Assembly: GCF_024623785.1 (NCBI RefSeq)
Contig: NZ_JANKBZ010000012.1
Location: 124,001 to 188,000, forward strand
DNA from: Archangium lipolyticum
Lineage (GTDB): Bacteria > Myxococcota > Myxococcia > Myxococcales > Myxococcaceae
Direction: 5' to 3'
Length of the DNA: 64,000 nucleotides
The translations under genes and the position numbers were made by a program. How positions within the stretch are numbered: the stretch's first letter is position 1; the number at the start of each line of letters is the position of its first letter. The notes beneath the pieces were generated by a model. It saw nothing but the letters and a program-made list of their open reading frames with translations, did no database searches and was not told where the DNA came from. Shown here one piece after another: positions 20,348 to 29,640 of the stretch.

Positions 20348-22558
20348 TCAGTGTCCGGTGCTGTCCATGCGCCGGATGAAGTCCACCGGCTGGTCCTCGA
20401 AGCCCTTCACCAGCGAGGACCGCACCTCCAGAAGCTGCTTCACCTGGCCGATGTCATGAATCGGCCCGATCTCGAACTGCGTCTTGATGGGACCGACCGG
20501 ATCGATGGGCAGGCGCCCGGTGAGCGACCCCAGCTTGTCGGGGAGGGTCGTGTCGAAGATGGGAGTCCGGGTGCACTGGACGCAGTAGGCGATGTCATAC
20601 AGCCGCTTGAAGCGCTGCTCGAGGTCCGCATACCGCCAGGTCGGCGAGCCCAGCTGGGGATCCACGACGTTGAACGTGGAGCCGGGGCCACCGCCCGTCA
20701 GGAAGCCCGACAGCGGAGCCGGAACACCCGCCAGCGGGTAGATATGGGTGAAGCCCGTGCCGGTGTCGCTCCTGTGGCAACCCTGACAGGTGTTGAGCGA
20801 GAACTGGTGGCGCGAGCAGATCTCCCGGGGGTTGGAGGGGTTGTTGAGGTTGACCCACCAGTAGTTGGGGGCCATGAGCGAGTTGCCGCCGCGGAAGGGG
20901 ACTCCCGCGTAGGAGTAGGGAACGGTGTAGCTCGAGGAGCAGTTGTTGGGGTTCGAGGTGCTGGCCGGAGTCCCCAGGAGCACCTTGTCCATCGCGTACT
21001 GGTCGGTGATGGAGTTGCCGCTGCCGAAGGCCGTATCGTTCGGAGTCTGGGCAACCGTGTGCATTCGCAGCGGACCGCTGGCGGGCGTGTCGGTCCCGAG
21101 GCTCGGGTTCTCGATGCTCAGCCGGAACTCGCGGAACTCCCACCAGCGCGAGTTGAGCGCGTTCTCGTTGGTGCGGAGCTGATTGAGGGCGTTGCGGTTG
21201 CCCTTCGTCGGCGCCTTGCCATACAGGACGACGTTCTGGGTCAGCGTCTGGAGCTGCGTCAGGTAGCTGGCGCTGAAGCCGCCATAGGTGTTGAGCTTCG
21301 TCCACTCACGTGCCCACGCGGCCACGTTGGCGCAGCCAGTGATGGGCACGCCGTACTCGAAGATGACGGTGAAGTTCTTGGCGCCGCACGTCGCCTCGGA
21401 GCCACCAGCACCCCAGGGGTTGGGCTGGACCACGCCGAAGATGAAGCGCAGCTCTCCCGCGTCCGTGGGGATGCTGCCGGTCGAGCCACCGTACATGCTC
21501 GGGCCGCGCGTGGTCCCGCCGAGATCCAGGCGGTTGACGATCGCCAGCAGGCGGAAGGGCGCGATGTTGAGGTTGAGCGGGCCGCTGAGGGTGACGTCGT
21601 TGCGCCCCGTGGAGGTGTTGTACGTCATGACCGCGGACACACCGCTGGCCGTGGCCCAGGGCTTGATGACCTGGGCGAACATGGCGGTGCGCGCGGCCAC
21701 GACATCGCCGTTGACAGTCTGGTTGTTGACCCAGAGCTTCAGCCAGTCGAGCACGAAGGCCTCGGGCGTCATCCCCGAGCCCTGCGCCATCTCACGCATG
21801 AGGTGGGCGAAGGTCCACACGCCCCCCTGGGTGCCCGCGCCGGTGCAGGGATCCCACGTGCGCGCGGGATTCTTGACGACCGCCGGCGAGGTGATGAACA
21901 CCGACTCGCCCCACTTCTGCATGGTGGAGGCCGGAATGGACGGACAGATCCTGACCGGTACAGGGACGCCCGTGTCGAGGATGGGCACGTTCAGGGAAAT
22001 TCCCTTGGTGATGCCCACGGGCGTGCGTCCCTGGAAGATGACGCTCTGCTCGGTGACCTCGCCCATCTTGCCGGAGGCGAGCATCTGCTCGTTGTCGACG
22101 CGGCGCTTCAGCTCGGCGGAGTCATGCTGGGTGAGGAGGGTGAAGAACCCGGGGCCCGGGCTCTTGGGAATCTCACCGAGCTCCGCGAGCGCGTCCGAGC
22201 TGAACAGCATCAGCGGGCGCTCCTGCTCGCCGATCACCCGCACCAGACTGTCCTTGAGCTCCGGGTTGGCCGGCTCGGGCAGCTTCACGTGCAGCGCGAA
22301 GTTCTCACCGAGCGCGGTCGGCTCCTTGAGCTTCTGCAGGAAGACGTCGGTGGCGGCCTCGGGCTCGACGAAGGGAAGCTTGCCCAGGTCCTCGACCGTG
22401 CCGGGCTGTTCCTCCGCGGACTGGAGCTGGGCGTGGGGCTCCTGCGACGCCGGGTTGTCGGCCTGGGGCTCCGAGCAACCGCTGGCGCCAAGCAGGGCTC
22501 CCGCGAGAAACAGCGGCGGAAGGGACCACTTATTCGCACGACGGGAATGTCTGGCCAT
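20348..22558 (-). CDS. Large lipoprotein with a single CXXCH heme motif
   Basis: 736 residues. Lipobox GASGC follows a hydrophobic stretch (LFLAGALL), so a lipoprotein. Most of the chain is not assignable to a family I know; it contains many short strand-like segments (FRLLAIVNRLDLGG, ELRFIFGVVQPN). Near the C-terminus NTCQGCHRSDTGTGFTHIYP carries one CXXCH, which may bind a c-type heme. Proteins of this kind recur in myxobacterial genomes next to secreted enzymes, with unknown role. ATG chosen at MARHSRR because AAAGGAC lies seven bases before it; the frame stays open upstream to 22807. Confidence 0.7.
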   Translation of the reverse strand: MARHSRRANKWSLPPLFLAGALLGASGCSEPQADNPASQEPHAQLQSAEEQPGTVEDLGKLPFVEPEAATDVFLQKLKEPTALGENFALHVKLPEPANPELKDSLVRVIGEQERPLMLFSSDALAELGEIPKSPGPGFFTLLTQHDSAELKRRVDNEQMLASGKMGEVTEQSVIFQGRTPVGITKGISLNVPILDTGVPVPVRICPSIPASTMQKWGESVFITSPAVVKNPARTWDPCTGAGTQGGVWTFAHLMREMAQGSGMTPEAFVLDWLKLWVNNQTVNGDVVAARTAMFAQVIKPWATASGVSAVMTYNTSTGRNDVTLSGPLNLNIAPFRLLAIVNRLDLGGTTRGPSMYGGSTGSIPTDAGELRFIFGVVQPNPWGAGGSEATCGAKNFTVIFEYGVPITGCANVAAWAREWTKLNTYGGFSASYLTQLQTLTQNVVLYGKAPTKGNRNALNQLRTNENALNSRWWEFREFRLSIENPSLGTDTPASGPLRMHTVAQTPNDTAFGSGNSITDQYAMDKVLLGTPASTSNPNNCSSSYTVPYSYAGVPFRGGNSLMAPNYWWVNLNNPSNPREICSRHQFSLNTCQGCHRSDTGTGFTHIYPLAGVPAPLSGFLTGGGPGSTFNVVDPQLGSPTWRYADLEQRFKRLYDIAYCVQCTRTPIFDTTLPDKLGSLTGRLPIDPVGPIKTQFEIGPIHDIGQVKQLLEVRSSLVKGFEDQPVDFIRRMDSTGH

Positions 22559-22839
22559 GTTCGTCCTTTGAGACACCGCTGCAACGGGGTTGCGAGACCA
22601 GCAGCTCATCGGGGACTCCAGGGACACACGGCGAAGGTGCGACTCCCCGGATAAGCGGCCGGAGGTCCACAAGAGCAACCCGCGTGCCGCCGGGTCCGCA
22701 CGGCGCGCCTCAGAGGGAGGAGGCGCACGGAGCCCCCAGGGAGTGGACTGGCGGGCAACACGCGAGGACACGGCGCTGTGGCTCCGGCACCAACAGCCGC
22801 CATGCACCCCCGGGGTGGCACTGGTAGACTCGCCGGGCG

Positions 22840-24972
22840 TTGACCCCCGCCCCCCTCAACTCCCGCTGGCGCACCCCTGTCTTCTGGCTGGCCTGGGCCG
22901 TGCTGCTCGCACTCGCTCTCTCCGCCCGCCTCGCGGACTGGCACAACGTCTTCGTCGGCGACCAGGTGGAGCTCGTCGCCACCGACTCCCACTATTACGT
23001 CCGCTTCGCCCACCTCCAGCGGCTCGCCTTCCCCCGCTTCGAGTCCTTCGACCCGTACATCAACCACCCCACTGGCGCCTCCATCATCTGGCCGCCCCTG
23101 CACACCTGGACGGTGGCCCTCTTCCTCGCGCTCGGCCCGGCCGATCCCGAGCGCGCCGCCGCATGGGTGGACCCCGTGCTCGCCCTCCTCGAGCTGGGCC
23201 TGCTCGCCCTGCTCGTACGGCGTTGGCTGGGAGGCACCGTGGCCCTCGCCATGCTCGCCCTGCTGGCCCTCGTGCCCGCGGGCGTGATGGCCGGAGCGCT
23301 CGGCAACGCGGACCACCACGTCCACGAGCCCACCCTCGCCGCCCTCTGCGCGCTGTTGCTGGGGCGAGCCCTCCGCACGCGCGACACCCGGCTCGGCGTG
23401 GCCACGGGCGCGGTGCTGGGCCTCGCGCCCCTGCTCACCACCAGCGGCTTCGTCCTGATGCCGGGTCTCGCCGCCGCCCTGCCCCTGGCCGCCCTGTTGG
23501 ATCGCCGGACCGAGGGCCCTGACGTGGGCCGCGTGGGGCTCGCCATGGGCCTGGGCGCCGCCGGGGTGCTGGCCTTGGGCGTGGTGTCGTTCGGCGAGCC
23601 CCTGTCCCTCGCCTACCACGGCCTCACCTCCTTCCAGCCCCTCTTCGCCCTCGCCCTGCTCTCCGGTGCGTCGGGGCTCGCCACGCTCCTCGAGCGCCGC
23701 CGCGGCTGGCCCTTCCAGCTCGGCCTCGCCCTCCCCTGCGCCCTGCCGCTCGTCCCGGAGTTGTCCCGCGCACTCCACCACCTGATGCTCGGAGATCCGC
23801 TCCTCGCCATGGTCATGGAGTCCATCCCGCTCTGGAAGGATCCGGAGTTCGCGCGCGATCTGCTCGGCCCGGTCCTCCTCCTGCTACCGGTGGGACTCGC
23901 CGTCGCGAGCGTGCGCCTCTGGAAGGAGCGGGACGTCGCCCTGGCACCGCTCGTCCTCGGTGCGCTCTCGCTCGGCGCCGCCGCCCTCCTCCAGGCCCGC
24001 TTCACCCAGGCCCTCACGGGCAGTGGAGCCCTGCTCATCGCCGCGAGCCTGACGGGTGCCCTGCGCGACATGCGCCCGCTCCCCCGGCGGGCCTCGACCG
24101 CCCTGCTGGTCCTCATGGGGCTGCCCCTGCTCTCCGAGGCCCTCCCCCACCCGCGCCTGCCCGACGCGAGCCCCATGGCCCCCGTCCGCTCCACGATGGC
24201 CTGGATGCGAGAGCACACCCCGGCGCCCTCGCTCCCCTGGGACGTGCACGCCCGCCCCGCCTGGGGCGTCGTCGCCCAGTACGACATGGGGCACCTGCTG
24301 GTCCTCTGGGCCGAGCGCCCCGCGGTGGCCACGCCGTTCTCGCAGGTCCCCGTGCACCAGCGCGCCAATGCCCAGGCCACGGCCGTGCTCGCAGCCACCT
24401 CGGAAGAGGAGGCCCATGCCCTCCTCCAGGAGCTGTCCGCGCGTTACCTGCTGCTCACGCCGGTGGGAGACCTGATTGGCCGTCCCCACCAGCCGCTGAC
24501 CGGCACCATCACTCCCTGGCTCTACGAGCACGCGGGCCTGGCCACTGGAGAGCGTGCCGCGAGCACCCGCTTCCGGCTGGTGCACGACTCGGCCGAGTCA
24601 CGCCGGAAATACCCCGAAAGGCCCTATGCCCGGCTGTTCGAGGTGGTGAAGGGAGCCGAGCTACGCGGACACTGCGACCCGCACGCGCCCGTGACGGCCC
24701 TGCTGGACTTGGAGACAGCCCGAGGCCAGACGCTCCGGTACGAGCCGCGCACCACCGCTGGCGCGGACGGCACCTTCCTGCTGCGCGTGGCCTACCCGAC
24801 CACCCGGGACACCCGCGAGGCCGACGTGCTGGCCCGGGGCTCCTACCAGGTCCAATGTCCGGGGGGCGGTGGATCCGCCGTCGTCTCCGAGCAGGCCGTG
24901 CGCGAGGGCCAGCGGGTGGAGGTGGAGGGAACGCCCCGTCCAGAGCGCTCCCTTCATTCCGTGGACGAATGA
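22840..24972 (+). CDS. STT3-like membrane glycosyltransferase (GT-C fold)
   Basis: 710 residues, about 12 membrane helices in the first 450 residues and a soluble C-terminal domain. Features of oligosaccharyltransferase STT3/AglB/PglB proteins are present: an acidic first loop TDSHYYVR (Asp49), NHPTGASIIWPPL, the second metal site GNADHHVHE (Asp158, Glu163), and, where STT3 has WWDYG, the variant AQYDMG (Tyr481-Gly484) followed by LAERP-like ARP. This suggests transfer of a lipid-linked sugar to protein or another acceptor on the periplasmic face. Start: an in-frame TAG at 22825 and no ATG before the first helix force the TTG at 22840; there is no clear ribosome site, so translation may be leaderless. 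Ends 3 bases before the convergent gene. Confidence 0.7.
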   Translation: MTPAPLNSRWRTPVFWLAWAVLLALALSARLADWHNVFVGDQVELVATDSHYYVRFAHLQRLAFPRFESFDPYINHPTGASIIWPPLHTWTVALFLALGPADPERAAAWVDPVLALLELGLLALLVRRWLGGTVALAMLALLALVPAGVMAGALGNADHHVHEPTLAALCALLLGRALRTRDTRLGVATGAVLGLAPLLTTSGFVLMPGLAAALPLAALLDRRTEGPDVGRVGLAMGLGAAGVLALGVVSFGEPLSLAYHGLTSFQPLFALALLSGASGLATLLERRRGWPFQLGLALPCALPLVPELSRALHHLMLGDPLLAMVMESIPLWKDPEFARDLLGPVLLLLPVGLAVASVRLWKERDVALAPLVLGALSLGAAALLQARFTQALTGSGALLIAASLTGALRDMRPLPRRASTALLVLMGLPLLSEALPHPRLPDASPMAPVRSTMAWMREHTPAPSLPWDVHARPAWGVVAQYDMGHLLVLWAERPAVATPFSQVPVHQRANAQATAVLAATSEEEAHALLQELSARYLLLTPVGDLIGRPHQPLTGTITPWLYEHAGLATGERAASTRFRLVHDSAESRRKYPERPYARLFEVVKGAELRGHCDPHAPVTALLDLETARGQTLRYEPRTTAGADGTFLLRVAYPTTRDTREADVLARGSYQVQCPGGGGSAVVSEQAVREGQRVEVEGTPRPERSLHSVDE

Positions 24973-24975
24973 CGC

Positions 24976-27129
24976 TCAGGGCAGCGGCGTCGGGTTGGCC
25001 AGGTACTGCTGGACGCGGGTGATCCAGTAGTAGTTCTCGGTGGGCTCGCTCTCCGGGTAGCTGCCCGGCTGCGGGATGGCGCGGGTGCTCACCCCGACGC
25101 CCGCGCCCATGAGGATGGCGACGACACCGGCGTTGGCGGCCTCCTGCATGTGGGAGCCCCAGGTGACCGTGCTCCCGCTCACCGAGACCTTGGGATCGTT
25201 CCACACGTTCTTCGAGAAGTAGCTCAGCCTGTTGCCCGAGAGCGTGAAGCTGTCACCGAACAGGAACGGAGACGCGGACTCCTCATAGTGCTGCACGGAG
25301 TTGTTCAGGTCCGGGAACGTGCCGGAGGGGTTGTAGGCCGTGGGGCTGGGGTGCCGGGTGCCATTGATGTGCCCAGCGGGGACCTGCCACAGCACGACGG
25401 GCAGCGAGAGCGTCTCCTTCAGCGTCCTGGCGAACAGCAGGTAGTTGTTCCAGAGGTCCGCGTTCCAGAACCACAGCGAGCTCGCCGGGTCATTCGGGTT
25501 CGCGCCGGCCGCGCCAGCGCCATCCAGGCCGTACTTGTCGATGGAAATGAACTCGGCATTGCCATACTTGACGCCAGCCTTCAGGGCGAAGCCCGCGTTG
25601 GCGCGAGCGTTTTCCTGGATGCGGGCCTTGCCGGCCTCCAAGCCATACACCTCGGTCGAGTGGATGATGCCGGTGGAGGGAGCACCTGGAGCGGCCCAGA
25701 GGTTGAGCTGCCAGCCGAGGAAGGCCTTCGGGGTGTACTTGCGCAGGGTGTAGTTGATGCTCTGGACGAGCCCGGTCAGCGTGTTCGGGAAATCCGGATC
25801 GACGCCACGCTGGAGCACGCCGGAGTCATACGCGGCATAGGTGGCGGCGGGCATGCGAGACGGGTCACCGCCATACTGCGACGAGTACTGCTGCTGGATG
25901 TAGCCGAGGGTATCGGGCTCGATGACGTAGCCGACCCGGCCCGTGCCCAGGATGGACGTGGCGGTCTGGCCCACGTCACGCAGCCCCTGGAAGTACTGCG
26001 AGAGGAAGGCGGAGCTCTGGATGTTGCCCCAGACGACCGCCGGGCTGTCGGTGTTGCCACCAATCCCATACACCACGTAGATCGGCGTCATGCCCTGTTC
26101 CTTGCTCTTCCGGGCGAGGCGATCCGCGCGGCTGTGCCACTCGCTGAACTGGGAGCCACCATTGAGATACAGGTAGCCGTAGTTGATGCGCTTGCCCGAG
26201 GGGAAGTGAGGATTCACCTTGGCGAAGAATCCGTCGGTCCCGGTGAAGGGCTCGTAGACGGTGCCGATCGCGAGGTAGTTCGGGTGCCAGGAGGTGTCTG
26301 GATTGCCACCATCAGCGGGCGCAGTGGTGACGGAGAGGGCGGTGCTGCCCACCGACTGGTTGCCCGCGGCATCGCGTGCCTTCACGGTATAGCTGTACTG
26401 CGTGGAGGCCGCGAGGCCGGTGTCCGTGAAGGCCGTGGCGGTCGTCGTGCCGACCTGCGTGCTGTTGCGGAACACGATATAGCCGGTGACGCCAACATTG
26501 TCGGTCGCCGCGTTCCACGCCAGGCTCACCTGGGAGCTGGTGCTGCCGGTGGAGCGCAATCCCGACACCTGCGAGGGCGGGACGGTGTCACTGACGGACG
26601 CCGTGGTGACGGAGAGAGCGGTGCTGGCCACCGACTGGTTGCCCGCGGCATCGCGTGCCTTGACGGTGTAGCTGTACTGCGTGGAGGCCGAAAGACCGGT
26701 GTCCGTATAGGCCGTGCCCGTCGTCGTACCAACCTGTGTGCCATCGCGGAACACGATGTAGCCGGTGACGCCGACGTTGTCCGTCGCCGTGTTCCACGCC
26801 AGGCTCACCTGGGAGCTGGTGCTGCCGGTGGAGCGCAATCCCGACACCTGCGAGGGCGCGGTGGTGTCGGCACCACCGGTGCCACAGGGTCCGATCAGCT
26901 TGTACCAACCACTGGCGGTGCCCCAGACGGGATCCGCCGTCCAGATGGCCACCAGCGCCTCGTACAGATTGCCTTGATAGACGACCCGATCCCCAGGGTT
27001 GTAGATGGTGGAGGAGTTCCACTGGGAATACCCGGTGCAGTCCACGGTCTGCGCGTGCACCGTGGAAGAGAAGACCATGAGGGACAGCAGGCCCGTCAGG
27101 ACCGCGGTCCTCCAGCGATGCAGAAACAT
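24976..27129 (-). CDS. Secreted chitin-binding/FN3 glycoside hydrolase-like protein
   Basis: 717 residues. Signal peptide to about residue 26 (VHAQ). Residues 33-80 are a chitin/cellulose-binding type 3 module (WNSSTIYNPGDRVVYQGNLYEA, WYKLIGPC). Two nearly identical FN3 domains follow (about 90-180 and 183-273). The C-terminal 430 residues are an enzyme-like domain I cannot place for certain; VGYVIEPDTLGYI recalls the Asp/Glu strands of TIM-barrel or GH6 enzymes, and FLGWQLNLWAAPG, EFISIDKYGLDG look like barrel strands. A role in degrading chitin, cellulose or a similar polymer is an inference from the binding module. The FN3 type is the same as in the amylase gene at 16480. Confidence 0.72.
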   Translation of the reverse strand: MFLHRWRTAVLTGLLSLMVFSSTVHAQTVDCTGYSQWNSSTIYNPGDRVVYQGNLYEALVAIWTADPVWGTASGWYKLIGPCGTGGADTTAPSQVSGLRSTGSTSSQVSLAWNTATDNVGVTGYIVFRDGTQVGTTTGTAYTDTGLSASTQYSYTVKARDAAGNQSVASTALSVTTASVSDTVPPSQVSGLRSTGSTSSQVSLAWNAATDNVGVTGYIVFRNSTQVGTTTATAFTDTGLAASTQYSYTVKARDAAGNQSVGSTALSVTTAPADGGNPDTSWHPNYLAIGTVYEPFTGTDGFFAKVNPHFPSGKRINYGYLYLNGGSQFSEWHSRADRLARKSKEQGMTPIYVVYGIGGNTDSPAVVWGNIQSSAFLSQYFQGLRDVGQTATSILGTGRVGYVIEPDTLGYIQQQYSSQYGGDPSRMPAATYAAYDSGVLQRGVDPDFPNTLTGLVQSINYTLRKYTPKAFLGWQLNLWAAPGAPSTGIIHSTEVYGLEAGKARIQENARANAGFALKAGVKYGNAEFISIDKYGLDGAGAAGANPNDPASSLWFWNADLWNNYLLFARTLKETLSLPVVLWQVPAGHINGTRHPSPTAYNPSGTFPDLNNSVQHYEESASPFLFGDSFTLSGNRLSYFSKNVWNDPKVSVSGSTVTWGSHMQEAANAGVVAILMGAGVGVSTRAIPQPGSYPESEPTENYYWITRVQQYLANPTPLP
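26324..26857 (-). repeat. Tandem duplication of one FN3-coding unit
   Basis: Units 26324-26578 and 26603-26857 repeat with an exact 279-base (93-codon) offset. Long stretches are identical, including the 60 bases that encode the start of each FN3 (VSGLRSTGSTSSQVSLAWN). The near-identity at silent positions indicates a recent in-frame duplication. Confidence 0.85.
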
Positions 27130-27218
27130 GCCGGCTCTCCTTCGAGAGGGGGCGCCCGTGTGAACTGGACGCGCTTGGAGGAAACGCCTCTAGAGAGCCG
27201 GACCTTGATTATTTCGGG

Positions 27219-28574
27219 TCAACCCGGCTGCGTGTCAGTCGTTAACGGAGCACCCACCAGATCCGGGTACTTCGCCGATGTCGCGATGGGCCCCTCGTGC
27301 TTCAACAACTCCAGGGCGGCCAGCTGGAAGGCACGCTCGTTGGACGACCGGGGCGGCCGCTTCATCGAGGGCGTGGTCGGTCCCGGTCGTGGCGCGGGAG
27401 TGGAAATGGACCGGAGGACCGGCGCGTCGGCGAGCGCCTCGGCCACGCTCCGGATGCCTTGAGCCCTCCGGTGGTTGACCGAGGCCGAGTAATCCTCTGG
27501 ACCCGATCCGAACTTCTCGGCGATCAGTTGCAGCATCGACGTGTGATCGAGATTGCCGTGGAAGGCCTTTCCCGGTTGCACCCAGGGGGAGATGATCAAC
27601 CCGGGCACCCGTGGCCCCGTCGTCTTGAACCCTGTCGTGAACGTCGCCCCGGGGGGTGGAGGGTTCTCGATGGGCAGCGGCGGGACGTGATCGAAGAAGC
27701 CGCCGTGCTCGTCGTAGGTGTGGAGGAACAGCGTCCGCGCCCACTTCTCCGAATTGCTCGTGAGCGCCGTATACACCCGGTGCAGGAACAGCTCCCCATG
27801 GGCGACGAGGGCGAGCGGATGGTTGCAGTTGGCCGGCACGTCCGACCAGAAGAAGTCGAAGTAGCGCGGCTCGATGAAGATGACCTGCGGCGCCTCGTCC
27901 GGGTCCTCGCGTTGGATGTCGCGGGCGAGCTCCTCGATGGGGCGGTACTTCATCCCCACCAGTTCCTGGAACCTCCCGAACAGCAGGAAGAAGGGAGGCC
28001 CGTCATGGTAGACGCGCCACCGGATGCCCCGCTTGTTCAGCCAGTCGAAGACATGCTCCCGGTGCGGGATGAGCCTCGACCCCGTGTCCTCGATCAGCGT
28101 GGTTCCCGTGAAGGCCATGCAGCGGTTGGGTTGCGTGTCCGACGGCAGGGGAGTGAACCAGCGATCGCAGACGCAGTACTCCTTCGCCAGGAAGGACGTC
28201 ATCCACGCCCCTCGCGAATCGAAGTACCCCATCGGCGGTGGCCGCTCCGCCTGATGCTGGGTGTACTGGAAGTACGCCTCGACGAAGCCCGACATGCGGT
28301 ACTTCTTCCCGCTGGGGCTCCTCGCCATCTGCACGTCCACCAGGTGCCGGCTGTGCGGTGGATCCCGGATGACCGACGCCTCGTCCTCGATCAGGAAGGG
28401 CCGGTAGATGCGGTGCTGGAAGACGTTGGCGTAGCGAGGATTCGTGTCGGGCTCCCGCAGTCCGTCCACGTCCCGCGTCGGGTCCTCCAACGACAGGTGC
28501 CCGAGCATGTGGTCGAAGGATCGGTTCTCCATCATCAGGACGACAATCGTCCGGATCTCGTCGAGCGCGGCCAT
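27219..28574 (-). CDS. Phosphoesterase, phospholipase C/acid phosphatase family
   Basis: 451 residues of the PF04185 family, which cleaves phosphodiester or phosphomonoester bonds (phosphatidylcholine-specific PLC, AcpA). Signature: IVVLMMENRSFDHMLG at residues 10-25 (metal-binding Glu/Asn), the central nucleophile region FTGTTL, and HTYDEHGGFFDHVPP (metal-binding Asp/His), then GPRVPGLIISPW. No signal peptide or Tat motif is visible, unusual for a family that is mostly exported, so it may act in the cytoplasm or use another export route. GAGGTG lies five bases before the ATG. It starts four bases after the stop of the lipoprotein gene upstream, which suggests one transcript. Confidence 0.88.
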   Translation of the reverse strand: MAALDEIRTIVVLMMENRSFDHMLGHLSLEDPTRDVDGLREPDTNPRYANVFQHRIYRPFLIEDEASVIRDPPHSRHLVDVQMARSPSGKKYRMSGFVEAYFQYTQHQAERPPPMGYFDSRGAWMTSFLAKEYCVCDRWFTPLPSDTQPNRCMAFTGTTLIEDTGSRLIPHREHVFDWLNKRGIRWRVYHDGPPFFLLFGRFQELVGMKYRPIEELARDIQREDPDEAPQVIFIEPRYFDFFWSDVPANCNHPLALVAHGELFLHRVYTALTSNSEKWARTLFLHTYDEHGGFFDHVPPLPIENPPPPGATFTTGFKTTGPRVPGLIISPWVQPGKAFHGNLDHTSMLQLIAEKFGSGPEDYSASVNHRRAQGIRSVAEALADAPVLRSISTPAPRPGPTTPSMKRPPRSSNERAFQLAALELLKHEGPIATSAKYPDLVGAPLTTDTQPG

Positions 28575-28578
28575 GGGT

Positions 28579-29238
28579 TCACCTCGGGCATGAGAGTTGG
28601 AGCTTGATGATCAACCGGCCATCCACCGACTCGAGCGCGTCCTCGCAGCTCTCCCCCTCCTCGAGCGGAACGCGCAGCCGCCAGAGCCCCTGGGCGGGCT
28701 GTCCCTCGAATCCCGGCGCCGCCGCGCCCTCCCCCACCGTCTCGGACACCTCGCCCTTGTGGATGACCAACGAGCGCACATTCATGTTCCTCACCTGCCC
28801 GATGCGCACGTTGGGCGAGATGTGAGCGCCGTCCAGCTGGAAGGAGGACTCCAGCCCCCCCGCCTGGGCCGAGCACGTGAAGTGGCCCTCGCCCTCCGCA
28901 TCGACGATGCCGTACTCCAGGTCCTTCGGCGGGGAGAGCACCTCGCTCTCGGTCATCTCCTTCTTCAGTCCGAAGACGCGGGAGACCTCCAGGCGGAAGC
29001 GCGTGGGCCCGCTGATGGTGACCGCCTGCTTCCCCGAGTCGTCCTTCGAGCCGAGCCCCTGGACCTCGGGAGTGGCCGAGAGGCGGACGGCTCCATCCGT
29101 CTCCCAGTGCAGCGTGACCTCGTCGCCGGGACAGGCCACGGGAGGCGTCGCGGTGAACCGGTGGATCTGCGGCTTGGGGCAACCGCTCACCCCCACCGCC
29201 AACAGGAGGAACACCCCGAGCCTCGATGCCGCGCGCAT
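28579..29238 (-). CDS. Lipoprotein with Ig-like N-terminal domain
   Basis: 219 residues; lipobox VSGC at about residue 20 after FLLLAVG. The mature start IHRFTATPPVACPGDEVTLHW is a beta-sandwich, Ig/PKD-like domain common in myxobacterial lipoproteins; the second half (YGIVDAEGEGHFTCSAQAGG to the end) is also strand-rich and ends LQLSCPR. Function unknown. GGGAAGGGT precedes the ATG. First gene of an apparent two-gene unit with the phosphoesterase. Confidence 0.75.
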   Translation of the reverse strand: MRAASRLGVFLLLAVGVSGCPKPQIHRFTATPPVACPGDEVTLHWETDGAVRLSATPEVQGLGSKDDSGKQAVTISGPTRFRLEVSRVFGLKKEMTESEVLSPPKDLEYGIVDAEGEGHFTCSAQAGGLESSFQLDGAHISPNVRIGQVRNMNVRSLVIHKGEVSETVGEGAAAPGFEGQPAQGLWRLRVPLEEGESCEDALESVDGRLIIKLQLSCPR

Positions 29239-29640
29239 ACCCTTCCCCCGAGCCCACCGTCTCCCGATGGGCGGTGTCGCGCCTCGAGCGAGGGCGCTCC
29301 TGGAGAATGACGGAAGGCGCCCCTCTTTGTGATTCGGCGCCGGCCTCGACTCTCCTGTACCTGACAGGAGGGGGAGCGGACCGCCCGGCCCGCTCCGGGA
29401 GCGGCGCCACTCGGGATGATTGTCGCACCCTGGACCACACAAGGGACTGAAATCCGTGGAGTCTCCCCCGCGCGGCACCCTGTAAAAACTACCCGTCTTC
29501 AGCCTTAAGCATGGAGCTGTCTCGGTGCAAGTGCCTGGATTCGCTGGAGAACGTCCTCCCGAAGCCCTGGCATCGGCGTTGCTAAGGACATCTGGCACGC
29601 AGTCACGACGTCCCCCCGTCCTTTGCCCGAGAGACCCACC
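29239..29640. other. 402-base divergent intergenic region
   Basis: Separates the lipoprotein gene and the sigma-factor gene. I see no ORF with coding character. It holds a sigma-54-like element close to the sigma-factor gene and a short AT-richer patch near 29480-29510 (TGTAAAAACTACC) that could carry another promoter. Confidence 0.5.
29568..29583 (+). promoter_or_regulatory. Candidate sigma-54 promoter of the RpoH-like gene
   Basis: TGGCATCGGCGTTGCT compared with consensus TGGCAC-N5-TTGCW: the GG of -24 and GC of -12 are both present with correct spacing; the C at position 6 is replaced by T. It ends 57 bases before the ATG. No clear enhancer repeat was found upstream. Confidence 0.4.
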
